64,000 bases of DNA from Methylobacterium persicinum (GCF_022179525.1 NZ_BPQX01000033.1:203668-267667); one strand, 5' to 3'. Numbered from the stretch's first letter, positions 1 through 9,172 are shown. The notes: generated by a model from the sequence alone, not told the origin. Numbers and translations are program-made.

Positions 1-476
1 TGCGCGAATCGCTCTTCAACGTGCTCACGCACGGCTACGACGATGTCGTGGCCGGCGCGCGGGTGCTTGACCTGTTCAGCGGAACGGGGGCACTCGGTTT
101 CGAGGCCCTGTCACGCGGGGCGTCATACGCCCTCCTCGTCGACGACAGCACGGAGGCGCGCAGCGTGATCCGCGCGAATATCGAGGCGTTCGGTGCGGAA
201 GGCACGACCCGCCTGTTCCGGCGCGACGCGACCCGTTTGGGCGAAGCCGGTCCGGCGGGTCGGTTCTCGGTTCTGTTCTGTGATCCACCCTATGGCCGAG
301 ACCTCGCCCCTGCAGCTTTGGCCAGCGCTGCTGCCGGTGCCTGGCTCGAAGAGGGGGCCCTCGCCGTGGTCGAGGAAGCGGCGGCGTCCCAGGTCAACCT
401 GCCGGATGGCTTCCGGGAGCTCGCGCGGCGGACTTACGGTGAAACCGCCGTCACTTTTGCCCGGTTCGCACCCTGA
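1..476 (+). CDS. rsmD: 16S rRNA (guanine-966-N2)-methyltransferase RsmD, 5' end outside window
   Basis: Methylates G966 of 16S rRNA during 30S assembly, using S-adenosylmethionine. The open frame runs in from the left edge (codons begin at base 3, reading RESLFNVL), which matches the conserved segment just before the SAM fold, so the true start lies upstream of the window. The SAM-binding loop reads DLFSGTGALGFEA and the catalytic motif reads DPPYG, the hallmark of N6/N2 base methyltransferases. About 158 residues of the usual 180-190 are present and the C-terminus is complete. The GTG at 21 is only an internal codon. The identification is firm; only the N-terminus is missing. Confidence 0.9.
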   Translation, partial: RESLFNVLTHGYDDVVAGARVLDLFSGTGALGFEALSRGASYALLVDDSTEARSVIRANIEAFGAEGTTRLFRRDATRLGEAGPAGRFSVLFCDPPYGRDLAPAALASAAAGAWLEEGALAVVEEAAASQVNLPDGFRELARRTYGETAVTFARFAP

Positions 477-549
477 GGTTGGACCGGCATTCGCGTTCCG
501 TGCAGGCCCACCGTCCAGATCGGCGACCGACCCGGACCCTGTACCGCGC

Positions 550-993
550 TCAGTGGGAGGGGCCGGCAGCCGGGCAATTGGAAGCATCCTGTTCCCCGGC
601 CGCGGCACCGGCCTTCGACACGCGAAGCGTCGCCTTCACCATCGTCACGATGCTCCGGCGCAGCTCATCATCCTGGATGGAGACGTAGGCGCGCAGAAGA
701 TCGATCGCGCCGTCGCTTTGCAGAAGCAATTCGACAGCATCGTCGCTCGGCGGCTGTGTCGTGTCTTCGAAGAACGTCGAAACCGGAACCCCGAGCCGGT
801 CTGCGATGGCTTGGAGACGGCCGGCACCGATCCGGTTTTTCCCGGCTTCGTATTTCTGGACCTGCTGGAAGCTAATGCCCAGAGCATCGGCAAGCTGTGA
901 CTGGCTCAGGCCATTAGCGGTCCGCAGCAGTGCGATTCTGCTGCCGATCCCCTGATCGACCGGCGTCGATTGCTTCGGCTTAAATGACTTCAT
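550..993 (-). CDS. XRE-family helix-turn-helix transcriptional regulator
   Basis: A 147-residue DNA-binding protein. Residues about 15-70 form a Cro/C1-type HTH: IGSRIALLRTANGLSQSQLA, then ISFQQVQKYEAGKNRI, where the SxxQxxxYExGxxxI pattern marks the recognition helix. The remainder is a short helical tail without a recognisable sensor domain. The ATG at 993 is preferred over an in-frame ATG at 1032 because GGAG lies about 9 bases upstream of it and the extra residues are not HTH-like. It stands alone, convergent with rsmD. Proteins of this size and layout are common in Hyphomicrobiales and often respond to stress, but nothing here shows its target. Confidence 0.85.
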   Translation of the reverse strand: MKSFKPKQSTPVDQGIGSRIALLRTANGLSQSQLADALGISFQQVQKYEAGKNRIGAGRLQAIADRLGVPVSTFFEDTTQPPSDDAVELLLQSDGAIDLLRAYVSIQDDELRRSIVTMVKATLRVSKAGAAAGEQDASNCPAAGPSH

Positions 994-1173
994 CAATCCC
1001 GCTCCGGCAGAGGCCCGGACCCAACGAACCACGTCGGGAACTAACCTCTGATCGCTGGACGATTTAAACCGAACTTACGGTATAATGCTATCAAAGGTTT
1101 GTATGTAGGACCTTAGTCCTTAACCCTGCGAGAACCGTTCAGGACGGCATTGGAAACGTTCGTGAAATGACCG

Positions 1174-3588
1174 TCAAGCGTGCATTGCGCTGCGACCGAT
1201 GCGGTGGCCGTAGCCCCGAAGCCTGATCGGCCGTTCAGGCGAGAGGCCGTTCGCGGCTGCGGCGATGCCCTCAGCGTCGAGGCCGTAGTGGCGGTAGAGG
1301 TCGGCGACTGTCCCGGTCTGGCCGAACCGCTCGATACCGAGAGCCCGGGTCCGGTGTCCGTGGACGGAGCCGAGCCACCCGAGGGTCGCCGGATGGCCAT
1401 CGACCACCGTGACCAGCCCGCAATGGGCGGGTAGCCCATCGAGGATATCTTCCACGTGGGACCACGCATCGCGGTCTCCTGCTTCCCGGGCACGCTGGGC
1501 CGCCGACCACCCGGCATGCAGCCGGTCATAGGAGGTCACGGCGAGCAGGCCGATATCCCGGCGGTCTTCGGCCATCAGCCCCACAGCCTCGATCGCTTCC
1601 GGGGTGGGGGCGCCGGTCACGGCGACGACGAGATCGGCGTTCGGGCCGGGCTCGCGCAGCCAGTAGGCGCCCTCGATGATATTCTGCGCCAACGCCGTGT
1701 TCATCGTCCGTTGCGGCTGCGTCAGGCTGCGGGTCGAAAGGCGGAGGTAGACCGAACCACCGTCCTTGCCCTCCCGCTGCACGAAATCGAACGCGTGGGC
1801 CATGATGATCGACAGTTCGTCCACGAAGGCCGGTTCGAACGTCGTGAGACCGTCCTGGGCCATGCCGATGAGCGGCGTGTTGATCGACTGATGGGCACCG
1901 CCTTCCGGCGCCAGTGTCACGCCGGATGGAGTCGCTGCGATGATGAACCGGGCATCCTGGTAGCAGGCATAGTTCAGGGCATCGAGGCCCCGGCAGATGA
2001 ACGGATCGTAGAGCGTGCCGATGGGGATCAGACGCTCACCGAACAGCCGGTCCGACAGGCCGAGCGCCGAGAGCAGCAGAAACAGGTTCATCTCCGCGAT
2101 GCCGAGTTCCAGATGCTGCCCCTTGGTGGAGAAGTCCCAGTTGAACGTCGACGGGATACGCTCAGACTTGAACAGGTCGCGCAGCTCCTCCTTCGCGAAG
2201 AGGCCGCGGCGGTTCACCCATCCGCCGAGATTGGTGGACACCGTCACATCGGGGGAGGTCGTGACGATACGCGAGGCCAGGGGCGTATCCGCCTTGGCGA
2301 GTTCATTGAGGATTATCCCGAAGCCCGCCTGAGTGGAAAGGCTGGCTTGGCGGGGGCACGGGAAATCTTCCGGAACCGGGAGCTTGGGCGCGCTGTAGCG
2401 GCGCGGGCCGGCGGAGAAGAACGGCGATCCTTCGATGAACCGGCGCAGCTCCTGCTCGGGCACCTGCAGGCCCTCGAAGGGCTCCCATTCCCGGCCGGCG
2501 CGCACGCCGACCTTCTCACGGAACAACTCCGTCTGAGCGGGGGTGAGCAGGCCCGAATGGTTGTCCTTATGGCCGGCGAGCGGCAGGCCGTATCCCTTTA
2601 CTGTGTAGGCGATGAAGACAGTGGGGCGGTCGTTGTCAGCCGCCTCGAACGCCTTCAGCAGATTGACCATGTCGTGGCCGCCGAGATTCCCCATAAGGGC
2701 GGCGAGTTGCTCGTCGTTCCGTCGGGCGACGAGGGCCAGCGCGTCTTCATGCCCAGCGAGATCCTGGTTCAGACGCTTGCGCCATGCGGCGCCACCTTGG
2801 AACGTCAAGGCCGCATAAAGCTGGTTGGGGGCGGTATCGATCCAGTCGCGCAGGCGCTCACCGCCAGGTTCGGCGAAGGCGGCGTCCATGAGACTCCCGT
2901 ATTTCAGAACGACCACATCCCAGCCGAAGGATCGGAAGATCTCCTCGAAGCGGGTGTAGAGGCCTTCGCGGATCACTGCATCGAGGCTCTGGCGGTTGTA
3001 ATCGATGATCCACCATGTCCGGCGGAGGCCATGCTTCCAGCCCTCCATGAGGGCCTCGAAGATATTGCCTTCGTCCATCTCGGCATCGCCCACGAGGGCG
3101 ACCATGCGGCCTTCCGGACGGTCGAGACCCCAGCCATGGGCGCGGACGTAATCCTGCACCAGGGAGCCGAACAGCGTCTGGGCGACGCCGAGGCCGACGG
3201 ATCCGGTCGAGAAATCGACGTCATCCGTGTCCTTCGTCCGGGAGGGGTAGGATTGCACGCCGCCGAAGCCGCGGAAGTTCTCGAGCTTCTCCTGTGTCTG
3301 CCGGCCGGCGATGTATTGCAGGGCGTGGAAGACCGGCCCTGCATGGGGCTTCACCGCCACCCGGTCCTCCGGGCGCAGGGCCGCGTAGTAGAGGGCCGTC
3401 AGGATGGTCGCCAGGGAAGCGGACGAGGCTTGGTGGCCGCCCACCTTCATCCCGTCGTGGTTCGGCCGGATGTGGTTGGCGTTGTGGATCATCCACGTCG
3501 ACAGCCACAGGGCACGGCGCTCGAGCTCTGCGAGGTAGGACAGGCGCGGATCGGCGGTGGCAGTGTCGGCGGAGATGGCGGGCGACAT
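1174..3588 (-). CDS. AceE-like thiamine-diphosphate enzyme (2-oxoacid dehydrogenase E1 / transketolase superfamily)
   Basis: An 804-residue protein with transketolase-type domain order: N-terminal ThDP domain, central pyrimidine-binding domain and C-terminal domain. The ThDP/metal motif GDAEMDEGN is at residues 167-175, and KVGGHQASSAS and LGGHDMVNLLKAFE resemble homodimeric pyruvate dehydrogenase E1 (AceE, about 890 residues). It is shorter than AceE, mainly at the N-terminus that binds E2, and no E2 or E3 gene is near. Divergent from an Lrp/AsnC regulator across a 122-bp gap. In pseudomonads an AceE-like 2-oxobutyrate dehydrogenase (MdeB) is also linked to an Lrp-type regulator, so a 2-oxoacid from amino-acid breakdown is a fair guess. 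Class is certain; substrate unknown. Confidence 0.8.
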   Translation of the reverse strand: MSPAISADTATADPRLSYLAELERRALWLSTWMIHNANHIRPNHDGMKVGGHQASSASLATILTALYYAALRPEDRVAVKPHAGPVFHALQYIAGRQTQEKLENFRGFGGVQSYPSRTKDTDDVDFSTGSVGLGVAQTLFGSLVQDYVRAHGWGLDRPEGRMVALVGDAEMDEGNIFEALMEGWKHGLRRTWWIIDYNRQSLDAVIREGLYTRFEEIFRSFGWDVVVLKYGSLMDAAFAEPGGERLRDWIDTAPNQLYAALTFQGGAAWRKRLNQDLAGHEDALALVARRNDEQLAALMGNLGGHDMVNLLKAFEAADNDRPTVFIAYTVKGYGLPLAGHKDNHSGLLTPAQTELFREKVGVRAGREWEPFEGLQVPEQELRRFIEGSPFFSAGPRRYSAPKLPVPEDFPCPRQASLSTQAGFGIILNELAKADTPLASRIVTTSPDVTVSTNLGGWVNRRGLFAKEELRDLFKSERIPSTFNWDFSTKGQHLELGIAEMNLFLLLSALGLSDRLFGERLIPIGTLYDPFICRGLDALNYACYQDARFIIAATPSGVTLAPEGGAHQSINTPLIGMAQDGLTTFEPAFVDELSIIMAHAFDFVQREGKDGGSVYLRLSTRSLTQPQRTMNTALAQNIIEGAYWLREPGPNADLVVAVTGAPTPEAIEAVGLMAEDRRDIGLLAVTSYDRLHAGWSAAQRAREAGDRDAWSHVEDILDGLPAHCGLVTVVDGHPATLGWLGSVHGHRTRALGIERFGQTGTVADLYRHYGLDAEGIAAAANGLSPERPIRLRGYGHRIGRSAMHA

Positions 3589-3639
3589 GGCGGTCTCTGC
3601 GAAAGATGCAGGAAAATGCCATGGATCCGAGGGCGGAAG

Positions 3640-3708
3640 TTGCCAAATCCGTCCCTCCGCGGGTAATTATTGGCAGACATCACGCATTTTAGGAGCGCGG
3701 TTGGCAGA
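3640..3708. promoter_or_regulatory. candidate Lrp-type operator: three TTGGCA half-sites
   Basis: Between the divergent AceE-like gene and the Lrp/AsnC regulator, TTGGCAGA occurs at 3670-3677 and again at 3701-3708, exactly 31 bp apart (about three helical turns). The inverse, TTGCCAA, is at 3640-3646, about 30 bp before the first. Evenly phased half-sites on one face of the helix are what an Lrp octamer or tetramer would contact. The last copy ends two bases before the regulator's ATG, which would suit autoregulation. Seen directly in the sequence; the binding role is inference. Confidence 0.45.
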
Positions 3709-3710
3709 TC

Positions 3711-4178
3711 ATGCCAGAACGGACCATCGATCAAATCGACCGCAAGATCCTGGCGGAGCTGCAGCGGGACGGGCGCATCACGGTGCAGGACCTCGCCGAC
3801 CGGGTGGGGCTCTCGGCCTCGCCGACCCTTCGGCGCATACGGATGCTGGAGGAAGCCGGCATCCTGAAGGGCTACGTCGCCCTGGTCGATCAAGCACGGG
3901 TCGGCCTGCCGATTTCTGTCTTCGCCTCCGTGAAGCTCGAACGCCAGCGCGAGGAGGAATTAGACCGCTTCGCCGAGGCAGTGGCCCGCTGGCCGGAGGT
4001 GGTGGAATGCTACCTGATGACCGGCCGGCACGATTACCTCGTGCGGGTCGTGGTGCCGGACCTTGCCGCCTATGAACGGTTCTTGAAAGACAAACTCACG
4101 CGCCTCGACGGCGTCGGTTCGATCGAATCGAGTTTTGCCCTTGGGCAGGTGAAGTATACGAACGTGCTACCAGTCTAG
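3711..4178 (+). CDS. Lrp/AsnC-family transcriptional regulator
   Basis: A 155-residue regulator. Residues about 6-55 are the AsnC-type winged HTH (IDRKILAELQRDGRITVQDL, then LSASPTLRRIRMLEEAGIL). Residues about 70-150 are the RAM/AsnC ligand domain, with VVECYLMTGRHDYLVRV, the conserved segment forming the amino-acid-binding dimer interface. Length is typical. An AGGAG lies 15 bases before the ATG, rather far, but no better in-frame start exists. It is divergent from the AceE-like gene, which it most likely controls in response to an amino acid or 2-oxoacid. Family assignment is firm; the effector is unknown. Confidence 0.9.
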   Translation: MPERTIDQIDRKILAELQRDGRITVQDLADRVGLSASPTLRRIRMLEEAGILKGYVALVDQARVGLPISVFASVKLERQREEELDRFAEAVARWPEVVECYLMTGRHDYLVRVVVPDLAAYERFLKDKLTRLDGVGSIESSFALGQVKYTNVLPV

Positions 4179-4247
4179 ATGACCGTCGGCGTCACTATAG
4201 GCGCGGCATTGCATAAGTTGGTGGTCATTCACCCCTCCAACCCTGCC

Positions 4248-4362
4248 CCTCATCCTGAGGTGCCGGCGCAAAGCGGCGGCCTCGAAGGAAGGCTCCAGAG
4301 GTCTCAGCGATCCCTGGAGCCCTCCTTCGAGGCCCGCTGACGCGGGCACTTCAGGATGAGGG
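4248..4362. repeat. dispersed palindromic repeat, family 1, copy 1
   Basis: A roughly 115-bp inverted-repeat element. Outer arms read CCTCATCCTGAGG at 4248-4260 against TCAGGATGAGG at the right end, and inner arms read GCCTCGAAGGAAGG against CCTCCTTCGAGGC. A second copy lies at 5938-6045. Elements with this core are scattered between genes in many Hyphomicrobiales genomes. It sits in the space between the Lrp-type gene and the end of gatB, where a transcript hairpin could end or stabilise both convergent mRNAs. Confidence 0.75.
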
Positions 4363-4415
4363 CGAAGGAGGGATGACCCTCGCAACGATCCCCGTTAACG
4401 TGAGCAGCCCCCGCC

Positions 4416-5888
4416 TCACTCGATCCCGAGCTTCGCCTTCAGCAAGGCATTGACCGCGGCGGGGTTGGCCTTGCCGCCGGTGGCCTTCATCGTCTGGCCG
4501 ACGAACCAGCCGAGAAGTGTCGGCTTCTCCTTCGCTTGAGCGACCTTGTCGGGGTTCTTGGCGATGATATCGTCCACGGCGGCCTCGATGGCCCCGGTGT
4601 CGGTCACCTGCTTCATGCCCCGGGCCTCGACGACGGCCCGCGGGTCGCCGCCTTCGGCCCAAACGATCTCGAAGAGGTCCTTGGCGATCTTGCCCGAGAT
4701 GACCCCTTCGCCGATCAAATCCACGATAGTGCCGAGCTGGTCGGCGGAGACCGGCGTCTCTTCGATGCCGAGGCCCTCTTTGTTGAGGCGGCCGAACAGC
4801 TCGTTAATGACCCAGTTGGCGGCCGCCTTGCCGTCCCGGCCCTTGGCAACGGCCTCGTAATAATCGGCCGAGGCTCGCTCGGCGACGAGCACTCCTGCAT
4901 CGTAGGGCGAGAGGCCGAAATCCTTCACGAACCGGGCCTTCTTGGCGTCCGGCAGTTCGGGCAGCCCCTCTGCCAGGGAATCCACGAAAGCCTGGTCGAA
5001 CTCGAGCGGCAGCAGGTCCGGGTCCGGGAAGTAGCGGTAGTCGTGCGCCTCTTCCTTCGAGCGCATCGACCGAGTCTCGCCCTTGCCCGGATCGAACAGG
5101 CGGGTCTCCTGATCGATCTTGCCGCCATCCTCCAAAATCGCGATCTGGCGGCGGGCCTCGGTCTCGATGGCCTGCCCGATGAAGCGGATCGAGTTGACGT
5201 TTTTGATCTCGCACCGGGTGCCGAGCGGTTCGCCGGGGCGGCGAACGGAGACGTTCACGTCGGCGCGCAGGCTGCCCTTCTCCATGTCGCCGTCGCAGGT
5301 ACCGAGGTAGCGCAGGATCGTGCGCAGCTTCGTCACATAGGCCTTCGCTTCTTCGGAGGACCGGAGGTCCGGGCGGGACACGATTTCCATCAGCGCGACA
5401 CCGGAGCGGTTCAGGTCCACAAAGCTGCGGGTCGGGTCCTGGTCGTGCAGGGACTTGCCGGCATCCTGCTCCAGGTGAAGCCTCTCGATGCCGACGGTGA
5501 ACGAAGTGCCGTCGAGCATGTCGACCAACACCTCGCCCTCCCCCACGATCGGGTCCTTGTACTGCGAGATCTGGTAGCCCTGCGGCAGATCCGGGTAGAA
5601 GTAATTCTTGCGGTCGAACACCGAGCGCAGGTTGATCTTCGCCTTCAGCCCAAGACCGGTGCGCACCGCCTGGGCGACGCATTCCTGGTTGATCACCGGG
5701 AGCATGCCCGGCATGGCCGCATCGACCAGGGAAACGTGGTCGTTGGGCTCGCCCCCGAACGCCGTAGAGGCGCCGGAGAACAGCTTCGCCTTGCTCGTGA
5801 CCTGTGCATGGATCTCCATGCCGATCACGACCTCCCAGTCATGCAGGCCGCCCTTGATCAGCTTCTTGGGGTCAACGGGTGCGTTCAT
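4416..5888 (-). CDS. gatB: Asp-tRNA(Asn)/Glu-tRNA(Gln) amidotransferase subunit B
   Basis: Subunit B of GatCAB, which binds mischarged Glu-tRNA(Gln) and Asp-tRNA(Asn) and, with ammonia from GatA, amidates them. The 490-residue product has [13 protein letters not shown] near the N-terminus, the catalytic kinase-like core with [24 protein letters not shown], and the helical/YqeY C-terminal domain ending in [12 protein letters not shown]. Length matches the family. The start at 5888 (MNAPVDPKK) is chosen over an ATG at 5930 because homologues begin here. It is last in the minus-strand set gatC-gatA-orf-gatB and is separated from the preceding gene by a palindromic repeat. Confidence 0.95.
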   Translation of the reverse strand: MNAPVDPKKLIKGGLHDWEVVIGMEIHAQVTSKAKLFSGASTAFGGEPNDHVSLVDAAMPGMLPVINQECVAQAVRTGLGLKAKINLRSVFDRKNYFYPDLPQGYQISQYKDPIVGEGEVLVDMLDGTSFTVGIERLHLEQDAGKSLHDQDPTRSFVDLNRSGVALMEIVSRPDLRSSEEAKAYVTKLRTILRYLGTCDGDMEKGSLRADVNVSVRRPGEPLGTRCEIKNVNSIRFIGQAIETEARRQIAILEDGGKIDQETRLFDPGKGETRSMRSKEEAHDYRYFPDPDLLPLEFDQAFVDSLAEGLPELPDAKKARFVKDFGLSPYDAGVLVAERASADYYEAVAKGRDGKAAANWVINELFGRLNKEGLGIEETPVSADQLGTIVDLIGEGVISGKIAKDLFEIVWAEGGDPRAVVEARGMKQVTDTGAIEAAVDDIIAKNPDKVAQAKEKPTLLGWFVGQTMKATGGKANPAAVNALLKAKLGIE

Positions 5889-5937
5889 GGTCGGTCCGGG
5901 CCGCAGAGGCGCTTCACGGTGATGTCCCACCCGTTTG

Positions 5938-6045
5938 CCTCATCCTGAGGTGCGGCGACAGCCGCCTCGAAGGAGGGCTCCAGGGTTCGCGCGGCCGCTG
6001 GAAGTCTCTTTCGAGGCCCGCTGGCGCTGGCGCCTCAGGATGAGG
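5938..6045. repeat. dispersed palindromic repeat, family 1, copy 2
   Basis: A 108-bp inverted repeat with CCTCATCCTGAGG at 5938-5950 and CCTCAGGATGAGG at 6033-6045. Inner arms are GCCTCGAAGGAGGG and TTTCGAGGC. It is homologous to the element at 4248-4362, so the two copies flank gatB almost exactly. It interrupts the minus-strand gat gene string between the small membrane gene and gatB. Confidence 0.75.
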
Positions 6046-6098
6046 GCGCGGGTGGGAGCGAATTCGAGCCCGCAGTTAGGAGCCCCCTGCCCGCAGGG

Positions 6099-6398
6099 TC
6101 AAGCGCGTCGCGCCACCACGCGGCGGGCGCCGTAGCCGAGGATGGCCCAGAGCAGGGCTGCCACGGCGCGGACGGTGAAGAACGTGGGCCCGTCATGGGT
6201 GATCGGCGCCGGCCAGGGAATGCCCGCGGCCGTGACCACCCACGAGAAGAGCACCGCGATGGCGAAGGCCGCGATGGCCGCGATAAAGGTCTTGCCGAAT
6301 TGATCGGCCTTCCAGCCGAGATACAGCGCCACCACGATGAGGGCGGGGTCGAACCCCGCCCAGATCCACACGGTCCAGGGATAGAACGGGACGGTCAT
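6099..6398 (-). CDS. small three-helix membrane protein coupled to gatA
   Basis: A 99-residue protein not recognised by family. Three hydrophobic segments are visible, at about residues 8-26 ([20 protein letters not shown]), 36-56 and 74-92, ending in a basic tail (ARRVVARRA). The ATG at 6398 overlaps the gatA stop as ATGA, so translation is probably coupled to gatA. A start three codons earlier (GTG at 6407) is possible. It lies between gatA and gatB in the same direction. Nothing in it suggests a role in tRNA amidation; it may simply be carried in the operon. Confidence 0.65.
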   Translation of the reverse strand: MTVPFYPWTVWIWAGFDPALIVVALYLGWKADQFGKTFIAAIAAFAIAVLFSWVVTAAGIPWPAPITHDGPTFFTVRAVAALLWAILGYGARRVVARRA

Positions 6399-7876
6399 GC
6401 CCACCACGCGGCGGGCAGCACCGTGCGCCCGGCTGAGTCTTCGATCACCTGCGCGGCGGCGAACAGGGTTTCCTCGTCGAATGGGCGCCCGATCAACTGC
6501 AGCCCGAGCGGCAGGCCCTGCGAATCAAAACCCGCCGGCACGGCGATCCCCGGAAGGCCTGCCATGTTCACGGTCACGGTGAAGACGTCGTTGAGGTACA
6601 TCTCCACCGGGTCGGCATTGGCCTTCTCGCCGATGCCGAAGGCGGCTGACGGCGTCGCGGGGGTCAGGATGGCGTCCACGCCATCTGCGTAGGCGGCCTC
6701 GAAGTCTCGCTTGATCAGCGTGCGGATCTTCTGGGCGCGCACGTAATAGGCATCGTAATATCCGGCCGAGAGAACGTAGGTGCCGATCATGATCCGGCGC
6801 TTCACCTCGCGCCCGAATCCTGCGGCCCGGGTGTTCTCGTACATCCCCGCGATGTCCTTGCCCGGCACCCGCAGGCCATAGCGGACACCGTCGTACCGGG
6901 CGAGGTTAGAGGAGGCCTCGGCGGGGGCGACGATATAGTAGGCCGGCAGCGCATAGGAGGTGTGGGGGAGCGAGATCTCCTTGATCGTTGCCCCGGCCGC
7001 CTTCAGCCATGCGGCGCCCTCGTCCCAGAGCTTCTGGATCTCGGCCGGCATGCCGTCGACCCGGTACTCCTTCGGGATGCCGATGGTCAGACCCTTGACG
7101 CCCCGCCCGACCGACGTTTCGAAATCCGGCACGGCCAGGTCGGCACAGGTGGTATCGCGGGGATCGGGGCCACTCATGGACGTGAGGAGGATCGCGCAGT
7201 CCCTCACCGTGCGGGCGATGGGCCCCGCCTGGTCGAGGGACGAGGCGAAGGCCACCGTGCCCCAGCGGGAGCATCGGCCGTAAGTCGGCTTGATGCCGAC
7301 CGTGCCGGTGAAGGCAGCCGGCTGGCGGATCGATCCACCGGTATCCGTTGCCGTGGCTCCCAGGCAGAGGCGCGCCGCCACGGCCGCGGCCGACCCGCCC
7401 GACGAGCCGCCGGGGACGAGGGGCGCCTCGGAGCCCTTCCGGCGCCACGGGGAAATCACGTTGCCGAAGGCGCTGGTCTCGTTGGACGAGCCCATGGCGA
7501 ACTCGTCCAGATTGAGTTTGCCGAGCATCACGGCGCCGTCGCGCCAGAGGTTGGCCGAGACGGCCGATTCGTAGTGCGGCTCGAACCCCTTCAGGATCTT
7601 GGATCCCGCCGTCGTCTCGACGCCGTCCGTGCAGAATAAATCCTTGATGCCGAGGGGGATCCCCTCCAGCGGGCGGGCCTCACCGGCGGCGATCTTGCTG
7701 TCCGCCTTGTCGGCCATCGCGAGGGCCCGCTCAGGCGTCTCGAGCAGGTAGGCGTTCAGCGAACGCGCCTTGGCCATGGCATCGAGATGCGCCTGGGTCA
7801 GCTCGCGGGCGGAGAGGGTCTTCGCCTTCAGGGCGTCCCGCGCGTCGGCGAGGGTGAGTTCGTTGGGGCTGCTCAC
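6395..7876 (-). CDS. gatA: Asp-tRNA(Asn)/Glu-tRNA(Gln) amidotransferase subunit A
   Basis: The glutaminase subunit of GatCAB, releasing ammonia from glutamine and channelling it to GatB. It carries the amidase-signature fold with the Ser-cisSer-Lys triad: Lys78 in GIKDL, Ser158 in PGGSSGGS and Ser182 in TGGSIRQPA. The product is 493 residues from a GTG at 7876 ([14 protein letters not shown]), the point where homologues begin. An in-frame ATG at 7912 would add twelve non-conserved residues and has no clear ribosome site. Its stop overlaps the next start (ATGA). Confidence 0.95.
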   Translation of the reverse strand: MSSPNELTLADARDALKAKTLSARELTQAHLDAMAKARSLNAYLLETPERALAMADKADSKIAAGEARPLEGIPLGIKDLFCTDGVETTAGSKILKGFEPHYESAVSANLWRDGAVMLGKLNLDEFAMGSSNETSAFGNVISPWRRKGSEAPLVPGGSSGGSAAAVAARLCLGATATDTGGSIRQPAAFTGTVGIKPTYGRCSRWGTVAFASSLDQAGPIARTVRDCAILLTSMSGPDPRDTTCADLAVPDFETSVGRGVKGLTIGIPKEYRVDGMPAEIQKLWDEGAAWLKAAGATIKEISLPHTSYALPAYYIVAPAEASSNLARYDGVRYGLRVPGKDIAGMYENTRAAGFGREVKRRIMIGTYVLSAGYYDAYYVRAQKIRTLIKRDFEAAYADGVDAILTPATPSAAFGIGEKANADPVEMYLNDVFTVTVNMAGLPGIAVPAGFDSQGLPLGLQLIGRPFDEETLFAAAQVIEDSAGRTVLPAAWWA

Positions 7877-7937
7877 GCGTCTCAGGTCCCTGTGCGCCGG
7901 GGGCGCGTCCATTCAAGAAAAGGTCCGGGCCGGAGGG

Positions 7938-8225
7938 CTATTCGACCACCTTCGGAACCAGGAAATAGTTGTCTTCGGTCTCGGGGGCGTTGGCCACCAC
8001 GGCGTCGGCACGGCCGCCATCCGTGACGGCGTCCTCGCGCTTCTTCATCGCCATGGGCAGCACCGACGTCATCGGTTCAACCCCGGAGACGTCCACCATC
8101 CCGAGTTGCTCAACGAAGGCGAGGATGGTGTTCAGTTCGGCGCCCAGGGGACCGACTTCCTCGTCGGTCACCGCGATACGCGCCAGATGTGCGATCCGCC
8201 GCACAGTCTTCTCGTCGACAGACAT
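7938..8225 (-). CDS. gatC: Asp-tRNA(Asn)/Glu-tRNA(Gln) amidotransferase subunit C
   Basis: The 95-residue GatC wraps between GatA and GatB and stabilises GatA. It has the family layout: [17 protein letters not shown] at the N-terminus, [22 protein letters not shown] in the middle and a C-terminal strand ending YFLVPKVVE. It is first in the minus-strand gatC-gatA-orf-gatB string; the gap to gatA is 61 bp. Length and order are as expected for alphaproteobacteria, which use this route to make Gln-tRNA and often Asn-tRNA. Confidence 0.95.
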   Translation of the reverse strand: MSVDEKTVRRIAHLARIAVTDEEVGPLGAELNTILAFVEQLGMVDVSGVEPMTSVLPMAMKKREDAVTDGGRADAVVANAPETEDNYFLVPKVVE

Positions 8226-8312
8226 GCCGTCCCATTCGTCGCGACCGGGGACTCGTTCCGCCGGTCGGCCGGGCTATAGCATTGCGGTTCCAAGCGCCGC
8301 AACGCGGCCGGT

Positions 8313-8498
8313 TCAGGTCACCACATGGTTGGGCGTGACGGTCTGCTCCACCACGACGCCCGCGGGTTGGATCGGCCGCAACACGGATTGGGCGGCGCCA
8401 AAAACCAGCACTTCGAAGGCCAGAATGAGCAGCCAGCGATTGCGGCGACGGCGAGCAAGCTCCGCCTGATGATCGATAATGTCAGAAGCGACCGGCAC
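8313..8498 (-). CDS. small single-pass membrane protein
   Basis: A 61-residue protein of unknown family. Residues 1-22 are polar and basic (RRRRN before the membrane). One hydrophobic helix spans about residues 23-41 (WLLILAFEVLVFGAAQSVL), followed by a short tail. It starts at GTG 8498 with a good ribosome-binding site (GGAG six bases upstream), the main reason to accept it. It lies upstream of gatC in the same direction, 87 bp away, and divergent from ruvX. Function unknown. Confidence 0.5.
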   Translation of the reverse strand: MPVASDIIDHQAELARRRRNRWLLILAFEVLVFGAAQSVLRPIQPAGVVVEQTVTPNHVVT

Positions 8499-8642
8499 AG
8501 CCGTCTCCGCGATGTCCGTTAATCAATCCTTAACCAATTAATTCAGGCTTCGCTCCCGGAGAATCCGCCTCGACAACTGATATGGTTAAGGCTGTGGATG
8601 GAGCGGTGGCGCGCGCGCCCCGCCTCGCGTAGGTCCTGCGGC

Positions 8643-9134
8643 ATGGACAAGCAGACGATCCGCGACTTCGTGGCCGCCTCCCGCGGGGGGGCGCGCCTGC
8701 TCGGCCTCGACCTCGGCACCAAGACGATCGGGCTCGCCCTGTCGGATCTGGGCCGCCAGATCGCGAGCCCGCTCGAGACGATCCGCCGTGTGAAGTTCAC
8801 CCCCGATGCGGCGCGGCTGAAGGCGGTCTGCGAGGCGCACCGGGTCGGCGGGCTCGTGCTCGGCCTGCCGCTGAACATGGATGGGAGCGAGGGGCCACGG
8901 GTTCAGTCGACGCGGGCCTTCGCCCGCAACCTCGCGCCGATCTTGCCGCTTCCCATCCTCTTCTTCGACGAGCGGCTCTCCACGGCCGTCGTCACCCGGG
9001 CGCTGATCGAGGCCGACGCGTCGCGCCAGCGCCGGGGCGAGCTCGTGGACAAGCTCGCCGCCGCCTACATCCTGCAGGGCTGCCTGGATGTCATGCGCAA
9101 CCTCGCCGACGAGGATGCGGAGGACGAGGAGTAA
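8643..9134 (+). CDS. ruvX: putative pre-16S rRNA nuclease / Holliday junction resolvase, RuvX/YqgF family
   Basis: A 163-residue RNase H-fold nuclease that processes the 5' end of 16S rRNA and has also been described as a Holliday-junction resolvase. The first acidic strand reads [17 protein letters not shown], the second motif [11 protein letters not shown], and the third [13 protein letters not shown], followed by [13 protein letters not shown]. All the expected acidic positions are present. The start is the ATG at 8643 (MDKQTIRDF); the frame is open further upstream but homologues begin here. Divergent from the small membrane gene upstream of gatC. Confidence 0.93.
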   Translation: MDKQTIRDFVAASRGGARLLGLDLGTKTIGLALSDLGRQIASPLETIRRVKFTPDAARLKAVCEAHRVGGLVLGLPLNMDGSEGPRVQSTRAFARNLAPILPLPILFFDERLSTAVVTRALIEADASRQRRGELVDKLAAAYILQGCLDVMRNLADEDAEDEE

Positions 9135-9172
9135 CTCGCCCCGTCACCCCTACCCTCGTACCACGGCCCCGG

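Noticed and set aside
193-900. Open frame crossing the end of rsmD and the XRE gene
   Set aside because: It overlaps two recognisable genes in the wrong phase or strand and has no protein-like features.
1456-3666. 736-codon open frame opposite the AceE-like gene
   Set aside because: It mirrors the coding strand of a clearly conserved enzyme; its product is low-complexity and rich in Arg, Gly and Ala with no domain. Such long antisense frames are expected at this GC content. The same applies to 4536-5948, 9299-10759, 12403-14091 and 16896-18434.
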